Positions 1 to 8,264 of a stretch of DNA of 41,223 nucleotides are shown one piece after another. The notes under the pieces are model-generated. The model did no database searches and was not told the origin of the DNA. It saw only the letters and a program-made list of their open reading frames with translations. Source of the stretch: Streptosporangium minutum (GTDB taxonomy: Bacteria > Actinomycetota > Actinomycetes > Streptosporangiales > Streptosporangiaceae); NCBI RefSeq assembly GCF_002149035.1, contig NZ_NGFP01000041.1, forward strand, positions 5,104 to 46,326, written 5' to 3'. The position numbers were made by a program, and so were the translations under genes. Numbering within the stretch: the first letter of the stretch is position 1; each line of letters starts with the position of its first letter.

Positions 1-55
1 CGTACGGCAGGCGGACCGGCTGGGGGGCACCGTGTTCCGCCCGGTGCCCGTGCCG

Positions 56-415
56 CTAGATGGCCCGGCCCAGGGCCGCGCCGATGAACGCCGCCACCAG
101 GCCGAACACGACGTTGAGCCCCATGTTGGCCACCGCGAGGCGGCGTTCGCCCTTCTCCGCCAGGCGCAGGGTGTCGTTGGCCAGGGTGCTGTAGGTGCTG
201 AGCGCGCCGCAGAAGCCGGTGCCGGCCAGGAGCAGCAGCCATTCGGGCAGCCGCCCGGCGACCGTCCCCACCACGATCAGGCCGAGCAGGAACGAGGCCG
301 ACACGTTCGCGACGAAGATGGCCCACGGGAAGCGCGAGGGGATCCGGATCCCGAGGAGGTCGCGGAGCGAGGCCCCGACGGCGCCGCCCAGCAGCACCAG
401 GATCGCGGCGATCAC
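56..415 (-). CDS. crcB: CrcB family fluoride channel (second of pair)
   Basis: This 119-residue integral membrane protein belongs to the CrcB/Fluc family, which exports fluoride as a dual-topology dimer. The typical four hydrophobic segments are visible, with the family core GFCGALSTYSTLANDT near the middle (around residues 65-80), where the polar Ser/Thr track lies. The GTG start at 415 overlaps the TGA of the upstream crcB copy (GTGA, 4 bases), so I reject the longer open frame that continues upstream inside the other gene. The overlap implies translational coupling of the pair. Paired crcB genes are common in Gram-positive bacteria and can form heterodimeric channels. The family assignment is firm; whether this pair is hetero- or homodimeric is inference. 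Confidence 0.9.
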   Translation of the reverse strand: MIAAILVLLGGAVGASLRDLLGIRIPSRFPWAIFVANVSASFLLGLIVVGTVAGRLPEWLLLLAGTGFCGALSTYSTLANDTLRLAEKGERRLAVANMGLNVVFGLVAAFIGAALGRAI

Positions 416-795
416 ATCACCCTCCTCGCGACGGCCGTCCCGACGAATACGGCGATCATCGCCAGCACGGGGGTGAGCACGAGATGGGTGACGGCCACGC
501 CGGTGTCGCCGGAGTGGAACTTGTCCTCCACGTTCACCGCGTAGGAGGAGAAGGTGGTGAACCCGCCGAGGAAGCCGGTCGACAGGAACGGCCCGACGAG
601 CGGATGGCCGGGATGCCGCTCGATCCAGACCGTCAGCAGGCCGATCAGCAGGCAGCCGGTCACACTGACGACCAGGAGCGTCCACTGCAGTGCGTGCGGC
701 GGGTTCGGGAAGGCCGCGTGTATCAGGTGGCGGGCCAGAGCCCCCAGCGCTCCACCGCAGGCCACCGCGGCAAGCGCGGGTCTGGAGATCTTCAT
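412..795 (-). CDS. crcB: CrcB family fluoride channel (first of pair)
   Basis: This is a 127-residue membrane protein of the CrcB/Fluc fluoride exporter family. It has an N-terminal glycine/alanine-rich helix with the GGALGALARH motif, and the signature GFLGGFTTFSSYAV at about residues 75-88, which carries the conserved phenylalanine and threonine/serine track of the fluoride pore. It has four predicted membrane segments. The ATG at 795 is the first start in the frame; the Shine-Dalgarno match in front of it is weak. It lies directly upstream of, and overlaps by four bases, the second crcB gene. I see no convincing fluoride riboswitch in the 170 bases upstream, although these often precede crcB. 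Confidence 0.9.
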   Translation of the reverse strand: MKISRPALAAVACGGALGALARHLIHAAFPNPPHALQWTLLVVSVTGCLLIGLLTVWIERHPGHPLVGPFLSTGFLGGFTTFSSYAVNVEDKFHSGDTGVAVTHLVLTPVLAMIAVFVGTAVARRVM

Positions 796-913
796 TGCGT
801 CAGGCTAACCCCGGCATACGCCTCTGACCTGGACAGACACACGCAACATCAGATCAGGGCCGCGGCGGGCACGGTCCCGGAGCCCCCCCGTCCGATCAGG
901 CCGGCCGGGGCCG

Positions 914-982
914 GGCGCCGTCGGCGGCGCCTGCCCGTCCGGCCGGGCCCGGCGAGGCCTGGCGCCGTCAGCGGCGCCTGCC
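914..982. repeat. 22-bp direct repeat spanning the plsC stop codon
   Basis: A 22-base GC-rich block at 914-935 recurs at 961-982 with one mismatch, 47 bases apart. The second copy contains the stop codon of the acyltransferase gene and the single mismatch falls in that stop (TCA versus TCG on the plus strand). Each copy is internally self-complementary (GGCGCC at both ends), so each could also fold as a terminator hairpin. The rest of the 796-967 gap is GC-rich with no other recognisable feature. Confidence 0.7.
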
Positions 983-1675
983 GGACTCCTTGGCCGCACG
1001 GGCGGCCTCGGCCTTGGCGCTCGCGGCGTATCTGTCGACGTACTCCTGATCGGCGAGCTCCATCAGCGCGTACATGATCTCGTCGGTGACAGCGCGCAGG
1101 ACGAGGCGGTCGTCCTCCATCCCGTAGTAGCGGGAGAAGTCCAGCGGCTTGCCGAACCTCACCCCTGGGCGGATGCCCAGCTTGGGGAGGGGACGGCCGG
1201 GGGGCATCATCTCGAAGGTGTTGACCATCGCCCACGGGACGACCGGCGCGCGCGACTCCAGCGCCAGCCGGGCCACGCCGGTCTTGCCCTTGTAGAGGCG
1301 GCCGTCGGGCGAGCGGGTGCCCTCGGGATAGATGGCGAGCACCTGGCCCTCGCCGAGGATGCGCTTGCCTGTGCGGAGCGCCCCCTCGCTGGCCTTGCCA
1401 CCCGAACGGTCGATCGGGACGGTGCCCACGCCGCTGAAGAAGGCCCGGCTGAGGGCGCCCTTGAGGCCGCGGCCGGTGAAGTAGTCGGACTTGCCGAGAG
1501 AGATCACCTTGCGCGGCAGGAAGAGCGCCCCGAAGAAATGGTCGGCGAATGACAGGTGGTTGCCCGCCAGGATTACCGGCCCCTCCTTGGGCACGTTCTC
1601 CACCCCCTCCGCCCACGGACGGAAGACGAGATGGAGGAAGGGCCAGAGGATGGCCTTCACCACCCAGTAGAACAC
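968..1675 (-). CDS. 1-acyl-sn-glycerol-3-phosphate acyltransferase family protein (PlsC)
   Basis: A 235-residue membrane-associated acyltransferase, predicted to acylate lysophosphatidic acid or a related lysolipid during phospholipid synthesis. Motif I NHLSFAD (the H-x4-D catalytic pair) lies near residue 38 and motif III PEGTRSPDG near residue 120; an N-terminal hydrophobic segment would anchor it to the inner face of the membrane. I chose the GTG at 1675 because GGAG sits six bases upstream; a longer frame to 1738 has no such site. The C-terminus is alanine/lysine/arginine-rich. It is transcribed divergently from the esterase gene at 1824. The substrate cannot be told from sequence; a role in glycolipid rather than bulk phospholipid acylation is possible. 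Confidence 0.88.
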   Translation of the reverse strand: MFYWVVKAILWPFLHLVFRPWAEGVENVPKEGPVILAGNHLSFADHFFGALFLPRKVISLGKSDYFTGRGLKGALSRAFFSGVGTVPIDRSGGKASEGALRTGKRILGEGQVLAIYPEGTRSPDGRLYKGKTGVARLALESRAPVVPWAMVNTFEMMPPGRPLPKLGIRPGVRFGKPLDFSRYYGMEDDRLVLRAVTDEIMYALMELADQEYVDRYAASAKAEAARAAKESGRRR

Positions 1676-1709
1676 GTGAGGCTCCTTCGATTGACAGGCG
1701 GGACCTGGA

Positions 1710-1738
1710 GTTATCTTCGCACCTCCAGTGCCGGCCAA
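1710..1738 (-). promoter_or_regulatory. Possible promoter of the plsC-type gene
   Basis: On the minus strand TTGGCC (1738-1733) and GATAAC (1715-1710) are separated by 17 bases and lie 35 bases upstream of the chosen start. This matches a housekeeping-sigma arrangement loosely; it is inference from spacing and hexamers only. Confidence 0.3.
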
Positions 1739-1823
1739 CTACACCGCGAAACCACTCAAATCGACCTCTCGCAAAATACGCCCCACTCGTGCGACGATCG
1801 GGCGAACCTTACAAGGAGCTGCG

Positions 1824-2588
1824 ATGCCAGTCATGCCCGGCGCAGAGCCGTACCACCATAAAGGTGGTCAGATCGGCGTCTTGCTCTGCCATGGATTCAC
1901 CGGCTCGCCCCAGTCGCTGCGCCCGTGGGGCGAGCACCTGGCCGCGGCCGGCCTGACCGTGGCGCTGCCCCGGCTGCCCGGCCACGGCACCACCTGGCAG
2001 GAGATGAACCGCACCCGCTGGGAGGACTGGTACGCCGAGCTGGACAGGACCCTGGCGGACCTGCGCGGCCAGTGCGCCGAGATCTTCGTGATGGGTCTGT
2101 CCATGGGTGGCTGCATGGCACTGCGGCTGGCCCAGGTCCACGGCGCGGGGATCAGGGGGCTGGTGATCGTCAACCCGTCGGTGACCAGCGACGTGCCGCT
2201 GCTCCGGCTGGCGCCGCTGCTCGGGCTGGTGGTCCCCTCGGTGCCGGGCGTGGCGGGCGACATCAAGAAGGAGGGGGCGACCGAGCTAGGCTACACACGC
2301 ACTCCGGTCAGGGCCGCGGCCAGCCTTACCCGGCTGTGGGCACTGACCCAGGCTGAGCTGGGCAAGGTCACCCAGCCGGTGCTGGTCTTCCACAGCTCGC
2401 AGGACCATGTGGTGAAACCGGCCAGTGTGCGTATTCTGCGTGAGAGGCTGAGCGGGGGGAATCTTAATGTGGTGGAGCTCAACGACAGCTACCACGTCGC
2501 GACGCTCGACAACGACGCTGATCGGATCTTCTCGGGGAGCCTGGAGTTCGTCCACGCGAACACCTCGCTACCCTTGCAGAGAGACTGA
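1824..2588 (+). CDS. Alpha/beta hydrolase (carboxylesterase / monoacylglycerol lipase type)
   Basis: A 254-residue cytoplasmic serine hydrolase. The oxyanion-hole region HGFTGSP is near residue 27, the nucleophile elbow GLSMGG near residue 93, the acidic residue in SSQDHVV near residue 196 and the catalytic histidine in SYHVATLD near residue 230, so the whole triad is present. The HGFTGS plus GLSMGG combination resembles the Est30/monoacylglycerol-lipase group, which cleaves short to medium acyl esters. The ATG at 1824 has AAGGAG six bases upstream and is preferred to an upstream start at 1728. It lies next to an acyltransferase, consistent with lipid turnover, though that link is inferred. 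Confidence 0.88.
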   Translation: MPVMPGAEPYHHKGGQIGVLLCHGFTGSPQSLRPWGEHLAAAGLTVALPRLPGHGTTWQEMNRTRWEDWYAELDRTLADLRGQCAEIFVMGLSMGGCMALRLAQVHGAGIRGLVIVNPSVTSDVPLLRLAPLLGLVVPSVPGVAGDIKKEGATELGYTRTPVRAAASLTRLWALTQAELGKVTQPVLVFHSSQDHVVKPASVRILRERLSGGNLNVVELNDSYHVATLDNDADRIFSGSLEFVHANTSLPLQRD

Positions 2589-2654
2589 TCGCGAGTGGGG
2601 GATGCGCGGTTTCCGGGAGGAAGTGGCCCGCCGATGAGTAACGAGCCCAGCTAA

Positions 2655-3137
2655 GTGACACCTCAAAGCGATGAGGACGAGGTCTGGCGTCAGATCGTCG
2701 CGTCCTTCAACGACACCGCCGTACGCGACTCGGCCGACCAGCCGTGGCCCGACAGCGAGAACCTGCCCTCCGAACCTCCCCGGCGCGTGGTCAAACAGTC
2801 GGACGAGGACGAGCGCCCGCCGGCGGAGGACCTCTCCGACGCCGACACCGATACCGATACCGGCACCGAGCAGGCGGATCCCGACGACGAGGGTCACTAC
2901 GTGCCCCCGCCGCCGCCTCCGCTGCCCAAGACGGACACCACCACCAAGATCGCTTGGCTGGCCCTCTTCGGCGGCCCGGCCTACCTGCTGCTCAGCGCCG
3001 CCCTGAACTGGCAGTTGCAGGGCTGGATGCTGTTCACCGCGGTCGCGGCGTTCATCGGTGGTTTTGTGGCGCTCGTGGTGCGGATGGGCGACGGCCCGCC
3101 AAACGACTCAGGCTGGGACGACGGCGCGGTCATCTGA
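2655..3137 (+). CDS. Acidic-N-terminus two-helix membrane protein, function unknown
   Basis: A 160-residue protein that I do not recognise by function. Residues 1-90 are hydrophilic and very acidic, with an Asp/Thr repeat and a run of six prolines. They are followed by two hydrophobic helices (about residues 96-115 and 120-142) and a short acidic tail. The topology suggests a small inner-membrane protein with a disordered cytoplasmic arm. The start is odd: an ATG at 2634 with a good GGGAGGAAG site is in the same frame but is stopped after six codons by TAA, and the GTG at 2655 follows that TAA immediately. Either GTG is used by reinitiation, or the original start has been lost to a nonsense change. 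The end of the gene is duplicated (see repeat 3103-3170). Confidence 0.72.
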   Translation: MTPQSDEDEVWRQIVASFNDTAVRDSADQPWPDSENLPSEPPRRVVKQSDEDERPPAEDLSDADTDTDTGTEQADPDDEGHYVPPPPPPLPKTDTTTKIAWLALFGGPAYLLLSAALNWQLQGWMLFTAVAAFIGGFVALVVRMGDGPPNDSGWDDGAVI

Positions 3138-3170
3138 CGACTCAGGCCGGGACGGCGGCGCGGTCGTCTG
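3103..3170. repeat. 34-bp tandem duplication across a stop codon
   Basis: Bases 3103-3136 are repeated directly as 3137-3170 with three substitutions. The stop codon of the membrane protein gene (TGA at 3135-3137) sits at the junction, so copy one is coding and copy two is the 3' untranslated sequence between two convergent genes. Confidence 0.85.
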
Positions 3171-3174
3171 ACGG

Positions 3175-4305
3175 CTACGGCTTGGCGCGCTCCGAGGTGC
3201 CCAGCCGCTCGATCACGTCGGTGTAGCGGCCGTCGGCGTCCACCACGTGGCCCACGGTGACCACGGTGCCGGCGCCCGGCAGGTAGGCCACCGACTGGAG
3301 CCTGATGGTCCGGGGGGCGACGGCGGCCGCGCCGCGGAGCGGCCTGACCGTGCGGCCGTCGTAGCGGAGCAGGAAGGCCTCGCCGGGCCGCTCCAGGTCC
3401 ACCCCGGAGATCCAGAAACGGCCCTTGCGGTCACCGGTCACGCCGTACAGGCGCACGTCGCCGCCGGGCGGGGTCAGCCGGGACCACTTCTTGCCGTTCC
3501 AGGACAGGATCAGCGGGCCGGCCCTGCCGGAGTCGTCGTAGACGCCGCCGACGGCCAGCGCCCGCTTCGGCCCGTCGAGGTGGATGTCGCGCAGGTAGCC
3601 GCCGGGGATGTCCGGGACGTGGAAGGTCTTCCAGCGCCCGCCGGACAGCCTCGTGATCAGCGGCCTGCGGCCGGTGTCACCCACCGCCCACCCGTCGCTC
3701 CTGCCGGCCAGGGCCACGCCGTACAGCGTGCCCTTCTCTTCGAGCTGGGTGAGCTTCCACTTGCCGCCCCCGGTCCCGGTGACGACGAGCGGGTGCTTGT
3801 CCCGGCGGCCGACCGCGACCATCCGGCTGGGGGCCGCCGCCACCCCCCCCAGCCAGTCGCCGACGCGCAGGCTGTCGACGGTGACCCGGTCGAAGGCCGC
3901 CCCGTCTCCCCTCGCCAGGTACGGCAGGCCGTCATGGCCCTCGCCGACGGCCCACAGCTCGGTCGGGGAGGCGGCCGCGACCGAGCGCAGGAGCCCCGCG
4001 CCGGTGGGATCGTTGCGGATGCCGACCTCGGTCCAGGTCACGCCGTCCCAGTGGGTGATCGCGCCCCGGCTCTGCCAGATGTCCCAGACGCTCTGCTGGC
4101 CCACCGCCCAGACACTGGTGGCCGAGACCCCGGCCACGTCGGACAGCGACCCGTCACTGCTCAGCCGCGCGCTGGTCGGCGCCTGCCAGGCCTCCGCCGC
4201 TGGCGGGCTGGCGGGCTCGGCGTGGGCGGCGGGCAGACGCGGAGACAGCAGGAGCAGGCCTCCCGCGCAGAGCGCCAGCGCACGCCGCGGAAGGCGACGG
4301 GTCAT
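3175..4305 (-). CDS. Secreted beta-propeller-like protein
   Basis: A 376-residue exported protein. It starts with an arginine-rich n-region, a hydrophobic stretch and an AHA signal-peptidase site near residue 30. The mature part contains recurring units ending in (V/L)WAVG or similar (SVWAVG, ELWAVG, GWAVGD, FWISG), each with Trp-rich strands about 45-50 residues apart, as in WD40/kelch-like or photosystem-II-assembly-type propellers. No catalytic residues are recognised; a binding role outside the cell is likely. ATG 4305 was chosen; an in-frame TTG at 4311 overlaps the upstream stop codon as TTGA and is an alternative. It follows the EEP-family gene by two bases, so the two are cotranscribed and probably coupled. 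Confidence 0.75.
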   Translation of the reverse strand: MTRRLPRRALALCAGGLLLLSPRLPAAHAEPASPPAAEAWQAPTSARLSSDGSLSDVAGVSATSVWAVGQQSVWDIWQSRGAITHWDGVTWTEVGIRNDPTGAGLLRSVAAASPTELWAVGEGHDGLPYLARGDGAAFDRVTVDSLRVGDWLGGVAAAPSRMVAVGRRDKHPLVVTGTGGGKWKLTQLEEKGTLYGVALAGRSDGWAVGDTGRRPLITRLSGGRWKTFHVPDIPGGYLRDIHLDGPKRALAVGGVYDDSGRAGPLILSWNGKKWSRLTPPGGDVRLYGVTGDRKGRFWISGVDLERPGEAFLLRYDGRTVRPLRGAAAVAPRTIRLQSVAYLPGAGTVVTVGHVVDADGRYTDVIERLGTSERAKP

Positions 4306-4307
4306 GC

Positions 4308-5060
4308 TCAAATGGTAAGGGCCGTGCCCGGCCCGCGTGCCCGCTCCCCCCTGTTGCCCTCCCGCGGGCGCGGGCGGCCCAGCTCGGCCACCACCGGCAG
4401 ATGGTCGGTGGCGGCCACCAGATCGGCGGGATCGGCCTCGGCCACGCCGCAGGAGAGGACCGGGAGCCCCGCCGCCGCGAAGATCGCGTCGATGCGCCTC
4501 CCGGGTCTCCGCGCCGGGAAGGTGAGCCCGTCACCGCGCGGCGAGACCGGGTAGCAGTCGGTCAGGTGTCCGGCCAGGTGCCGCCAGGCCGGCTCGTGGG
4601 ACTGCTCGTTGATGTCCCCGGCGAGCACCGGCAGCGCGCCGAACCGGCCGGCGGCGGCCCGCAGCAGGGCCAGCGCCTCCGTCGCGTGGCACAGCCGGGC
4701 GCCCCTGTGGAGGTCCAGGTGGACGGAGCCGACGGCCACCCGCCGCCCCTCGGCCTCCAGCACCGCGATCGCGACCGCGCGCTGCTCCAGACCGGGGAAC
4801 CATCTGAGCAGGTGCCCCTCGCCGTGCAGCAGCCGCACGCCCGGGCCGACCAGCACGGCCACCCCGCCCAGGCGGCGGCCCGCCGCCACGGTCAGCCCAC
4901 CGGAGGCGGCCAGCCGCCCGCGCCTGCGGCGCCAGCGCAGGAAGCGGGGGGCCTCCTGCACGCAGAGCACGTCGGGGCGGATCGCGCTGATCACCCGTCC
5001 CAGCGCGGCGGCGTCGTCTTTCATGGAACGCACGTTGTAGCTGGCGACCCTGAGCACCAC
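4308..5060 (-). CDS. Endonuclease/exonuclease/phosphatase (EEP) family protein
   Basis: A protein of about 250 residues with the metal-dependent EEP fold shared by exonuclease III, DNase I and sphingomyelinases. Visible family motifs are SYNVRS near the N-terminus, the metal ligand in VLCVQEAP, the catalytic SVHLDLH, AGDINE and the C-terminal TDHLPVVAEL. The substrate could be nucleic acid or a phosphoester lipid; the sequence does not decide. The start is uncertain: the GTG at 5060 (or 5057) follows GAGG, whereas the ATG at 5093 has no ribosome-binding site. There is no clear signal peptide from the shorter start. It lies 89 bases after the glucokinase gene and just upstream of a secreted propeller protein. 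Confidence 0.8.
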   Translation of the reverse strand: MVLRVASYNVRSMKDDAAALGRVISAIRPDVLCVQEAPRFLRWRRRRGRLAASGGLTVAAGRRLGGVAVLVGPGVRLLHGEGHLLRWFPGLEQRAVAIAVLEAEGRRVAVGSVHLDLHRGARLCHATEALALLRAAAGRFGALPVLAGDINEQSHEPAWRHLAGHLTDCYPVSPRGDGLTFPARRPGRRIDAIFAAAGLPVLSCGVAEADPADLVAATDHLPVVAELGRPRPREGNRGERARGPGTALTI

Positions 5061-5149
5061 AGCCACCTCACTCGACGGAGCGTCCTGAAGCATGACGAGA
5101 TGCGCTGTGAAGGCGGCCCGGCGGGCCCCGGCGTGCCAGGGCCCGCGGG

Positions 5150-6094
5150 TCAGCGCCTGCGCGCGAGGTCCGCCGCGCCGACCAGACCGGCCGACGCGCC
5201 CAGCTCGGCCAGGCGGATGTCGGCCAGGGGACGGTGTCCCCGGCCGGTCAGGTTGCGGGCGAAGGCCTCACGGACCTGGTCGATCCAGAGGTCGGCGGCG
5301 CGGGAGACGCCGCCGCCGAGGACGAAGCACCCGGGGTCGAGGACCGCGGCGAGGTCGCACAGGCCCTGGGCGAGCCACTCGGCCATCGCGGAGAACGCCG
5401 CCAGGGCGGCCGGGTCTCCCTGCTTGGCCGCCTCGGTGACCTCATGGCCCTCGATGTGCTCGGGGGTGCCGCCGGAGATCTTCAGCAGCACGGCGGCGCG
5501 TGCCGGGTCGGCCTCGGCGATCGCCCTGGCCTCGGCGACCAGGGCGTTGCCGCTGGCGTACTGCTCCCAGCAACCGAGGTTGCCGCACCCGCACAGGCGA
5601 CCCTCCGGCACCACCTGCATGTGGCCGAGCTCGGCGCCCATGCCCCAGCGGCCACGGTAGAGGGCGCCGTCCAGCACGACCCCGCCGCCGATGCCGGTAC
5701 CGACGGTCACGCAGACCAGATGGCTCTCGCCGCGCCCGGCGCCGAACTTGGCCTCGCCCCACGCCATCGCGTTGGCGTCGTTCTCCACCACGACGGGCAG
5801 ACCGACGAGGTCGGAGACCTTCTTCTGCAGCGGCTCCTCGCGCCAGGCGAGGTTGGGCGCGAAGCGCACGACGGACCGGGTCTCGTCGACGAACCCGGCG
5901 GCGCCGAGGCCGACGGCCTCGATCTCCCGGCCCTTGGAGAGTTCCCGGACCGCCTCGGCGATCGTCTCCGCGACCTGTTCGGGGCTGGTGGCCGGGGTGG
6001 GCCGCAGAAGGTGCTCGACGATGCGGCCGTCCTCGTCCACGACGCCCGCCGCGACCTTGGTACCGCCGATGTCAACGCCGATGGTCAGCGCCAT
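5150..6094 (-). CDS. glkA: ROK family glucokinase
   Basis: A 314-residue sugar kinase that phosphorylates glucose with ATP. It shows the phosphate-1 motif DIGGTK (residues 8-13), the sugar-binding ENDANAMAWGE with catalytic Asp near residue 110, the glycine-rich VTVGTGIGGG, and the zinc-binding ROK signature CGCGNLGCWEQYASG near residue 170 together with the upstream ELGH histidine. Length and motifs match actinobacterial GlkA, which in Streptomyces also mediates glucose repression. ATG at 6094 is preceded by AGGGTGG. It sits in a run with the Cys-pair protein 22 bases upstream and the ArsA-like ATPase before that, so it is probably cotranscribed with them. Confidence 0.93.
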   Translation of the reverse strand: MALTIGVDIGGTKVAAGVVDEDGRIVEHLLRPTPATSPEQVAETIAEAVRELSKGREIEAVGLGAAGFVDETRSVVRFAPNLAWREEPLQKKVSDLVGLPVVVENDANAMAWGEAKFGAGRGESHLVCVTVGTGIGGGVVLDGALYRGRWGMGAELGHMQVVPEGRLCGCGNLGCWEQYASGNALVAEARAIAEADPARAAVLLKISGGTPEHIEGHEVTEAAKQGDPAALAAFSAMAEWLAQGLCDLAAVLDPGCFVLGGGVSRAADLWIDQVREAFARNLTGRGHRPLADIRLAELGASAGLVGAADLARRR

Positions 6095-6116
6095 TGTCCA
6101 CCCTTTCCCCCTGGGC

Positions 6117-6560
6117 TCACCCCAGGTCGATGTGCTCCACGGGGGTCTCTTCTCTGCCGCGCTCCCGTGCCCGCTGCGCGGGCGTGGGCTTGTTGAGCCC
6201 GTCGACCGCCGACCTGAACGCGGCGAACAGCTCGCTGCCCGCCTGCATCAGGTGGTCGGCGACCGCTCCGCCGGACTCGCGCTGAGCGGCCATCGCACGG
6301 CAGACGGGGCAGGCCCGGCAGATGTACTCGTCATGCTCGGAGACCGCCTCCTCCCACACGTCACGGCTGCCGCCACGGCTTCCGCCGGTGGAGAAAGCAC
6401 TGCCGAACCCGGTCATCGTGCCCTTGATCAGGTTCTTCCGCAGCTCTCTGGCCGCTCTCTGCTGGAACGTGTCGAAGAGTTTGAACGCCTCCTCGGTCGC
6501 GTTTCCCAGCGGATCCCGGTCGTTCTCGGTCCTGCCGGTCTTGTCGGTCTTCTCAGTCAT
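6117..6560 (-). CDS. Small protein with CxxC motif (DUF5304-like)
   Basis: A 147-residue soluble protein. The N-terminus is charged (Thr/Lys/Glu/Asp), a possible amphipathic helix follows, and a CRACPVC motif near residue 80 gives two closely spaced cysteines plus a third that could bind metal or a thiol partner. From memory a DUF5304-type gene sits next to glkA in Streptomyces; that assignment is by position and look only. ATG 6560 has GGGAGGG seven bases upstream. Its first bases overlap the 3' end of the ArsA-like gene by eight bases, implying coupling. Function is unknown; the fixed neighbourhood with ArsA and glucokinase is the main clue. Confidence 0.75.
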   Translation of the reverse strand: MTEKTDKTGRTENDRDPLGNATEEAFKLFDTFQQRAARELRKNLIKGTMTGFGSAFSTGGSRGGSRDVWEEAVSEHDEYICRACPVCRAMAAQRESGGAVADHLMQAGSELFAAFRSAVDGLNKPTPAQRARERGREETPVEHIDLG

Positions 6561-7722
6561 CAGGCCCTCCCGATTGGAACCGTACCCGGAGAAGGCCGTC
6601 ACGGAGCACCGCCTCCCGCACGGATCTGCGGGCCAGGGCCGCGGGCAGGGCCAGGACCCGGCGGTAGGAGCCCGCGTTGACGATCAGCTCGTCGCCCTTG
6701 CGGGCCAGGTCCACCTCGCCCTTCTCGGCGAACGGCAGGGCCAGGAGCAGCTCGCCCTCGGGGGTGATCCGCAGCGGCGGGTCCACGGTGGGCGGGGCGA
6801 AGGGGTCGGACTCGCCGTACATGGCCTCGGCGACCCGGATGAGGGCGGCGGGGCCGACGGGCTCGGCGTCCAGGTAGGGCACGGTGTGGACGGGCAGCGG
6901 GGCGAAGGACTGCTCGACTTCGGCCAGGTGCCCGGCCTGGGCCTCCACCCACCGCTGCCGCCACGGGTCGGCGCCCTCGGCGGGGAAGACCCGGTTGGCG
7001 ATCACCGCGTCGACGCGGTAGCCGTACAGGCTGAGGGAGGTGAGCGTGCGGCGGGCCTCGGCCAGGACGACGGCCTCGGGGGTGAGCACCAGCCGGACGC
7101 TGGCGTCGGGCCCGGTGAGCAGCTCGCGGACCTCCAGCAGGCCCCGGTGGAGCCGCTCCCCCGCGCCGACCACGTGGTCCTCGGGCACGCTGACCTGCGC
7201 CACCCGGCGGATGAGCGGGGAGAGCGTGCGCAGGAGCCGCCTGCCGACCGGCAGCAGCCGGTTGACGTGCCAGTCGAGGGCCTCGGGCAGGGCGAGCAGC
7301 CGGAGCGTCTCGGCGGTGGGCGCGCAGTCGATGACGATGACGTCCCAGCGGCCGCTGCGGGCCTGCTCACGCAGCTCCAGCAGGGCGATGACCTCCTCGG
7401 CGCCCGGCAGGACGGTGATCTCCTCGGCGGTGACCTCGTCCAGGCCCAGCTCGGCGAAGAAGCCCCTGGCGTAGTCGCGCAGGTCGCCCCACTGGCGCTC
7501 CAGCGCCTTCTGGGTGTCCACCTGGTGCAGGTGGAGGCCGGGCGAGACCTCCGTGGGCTCGGCCCCGGCGGTCGCGCCGAGCGTGTCGGCGAGCGAGTGC
7601 GCGGTGTCGGTGGAGACCACCAGCGTCTTATGCCCCGACCTGGCCGCGAGGGTGGCGGTGGCGGCCGCCGCGGTCGTCTTGCCGACGCCGCCCTTACCGG
7701 TGAACAGCAGGACCCGGCTCAC
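6553..7722 (-). CDS. ArsA/GET3-family ATPase
   Basis: A 389-residue P-loop ATPase of the ArsA/Get3 (SIMIBI) class. It has the deviant Walker A GKGGVGKTT at residues 9-17, a switch I region STDTAHSLADTLG, and switch II VIDCAPTAETLRLL near residue 135. The last 75 residues (PLRITPEGELLLALPF onwards) form the small beta-sandwich domain found C-terminal in bacterial ArsA-like proteins, resembling an alpha-crystallin fold. No ArsB, ArsC or ArsR gene is nearby and the Cys triad of arsenite-binding ArsA is not obvious, so a role in membrane-protein handling or another client is more likely than arsenic export. The GTG start has GGAGG at good spacing. It is flanked by the SRPBCC gene upstream and the Cys-pair protein downstream. 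Confidence 0.88.
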   Translation of the reverse strand: MSRVLLFTGKGGVGKTTAAAATATLAARSGHKTLVVSTDTAHSLADTLGATAGAEPTEVSPGLHLHQVDTQKALERQWGDLRDYARGFFAELGLDEVTAEEITVLPGAEEVIALLELREQARSGRWDVIVIDCAPTAETLRLLALPEALDWHVNRLLPVGRRLLRTLSPLIRRVAQVSVPEDHVVGAGERLHRGLLEVRELLTGPDASVRLVLTPEAVVLAEARRTLTSLSLYGYRVDAVIANRVFPAEGADPWRQRWVEAQAGHLAEVEQSFAPLPVHTVPYLDAEPVGPAALIRVAEAMYGESDPFAPPTVDPPLRITPEGELLLALPFAEKGEVDLARKGDELIVNAGSYRRVLALPAALARRSVREAVLRDGLLRVRFQSGGPDD

Positions 7723-7783
7723 GCGTCCTCCCCGCCCGGCGGCCCGGGGCTCACGCCCGAGGGCCCGGCGCGGCCCGGCTCCC

Positions 7784-8221
7784 TCATGAGGTCTCGACGC
7801 GCTTCTTCAGTCCCTTCAGGGCGGTGTCGATGATGACCTTCTCCGCCTTCCGCTTGATCATGCCGATCATGGGGACCTTGAGGTCCACGGCGAGCTCGTA
7901 GGTCACCTCGGTGCCGCCGCCCTCGTCGGCGAGGCGGTAACTCCCGGTGAGTCCGGAGACCATCTTCCCCGCCTCGGCGATGTGCCAGTCGACGGAGTCC
8001 TCGCCGTGCCAGGTGTAGGCGAGGGTGTATTCGTCGCTGATCACGCCCGCGTCCAGGGTGAACCGGACCGTGGCCGGACGTCCGTCCTCGCCGGCGGAGA
8101 GCACGCGCGCCGACTTCACCTGGCCCGCCCACTCCGGGTATGAGGCGAAGTCGGCGATCACCGTCATGATGGGGGACCGGCCGGCGCCGATCGTGATGCT
8201 CGAAGTGGTGCGATCAGCCAT
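7784..8221 (-). CDS. SRPBCC (START/Bet v1-like) family protein
   Basis: A protein of about 145 residues with the polyketide-cyclase/START-like hot-dog fold: an N-terminal strand SSITIGA, the YPEWAGQVKSARVLS block, central strands with W residues and a long C-terminal amphipathic helix. Members bind hydrophobic ligands in a deep cavity; the ligand here is unknown. ATG at 8221 fits family starts; an in-frame ATG at 8242 with GGA upstream is the alternative. It is 61 bases upstream of the ArsA-like ATPase, an association I recall from mycobacteria (Rv2185c/Rv2184c), suggesting a shared lipid or membrane-related function. Confidence 0.82.
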   Translation of the reverse strand: MADRTTSSITIGAGRSPIMTVIADFASYPEWAGQVKSARVLSAGEDGRPATVRFTLDAGVISDEYTLAYTWHGEDSVDWHIAEAGKMVSGLTGSYRLADEGGGTEVTYELAVDLKVPMIGMIKRKAEKVIIDTALKGLKKRVETS

Positions 8222-8264
8222 GGGGTTACCGTACTCGTTCATCGTTTCCAGGCGAACTCCCGGC

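Noticed and set aside
796-967. Possible fluoride riboswitch upstream of the crcB pair
   Set aside because: A CTGATG string is present on the minus strand, but the GGNGATGG start and the paired helices of the crcB motif are not found.
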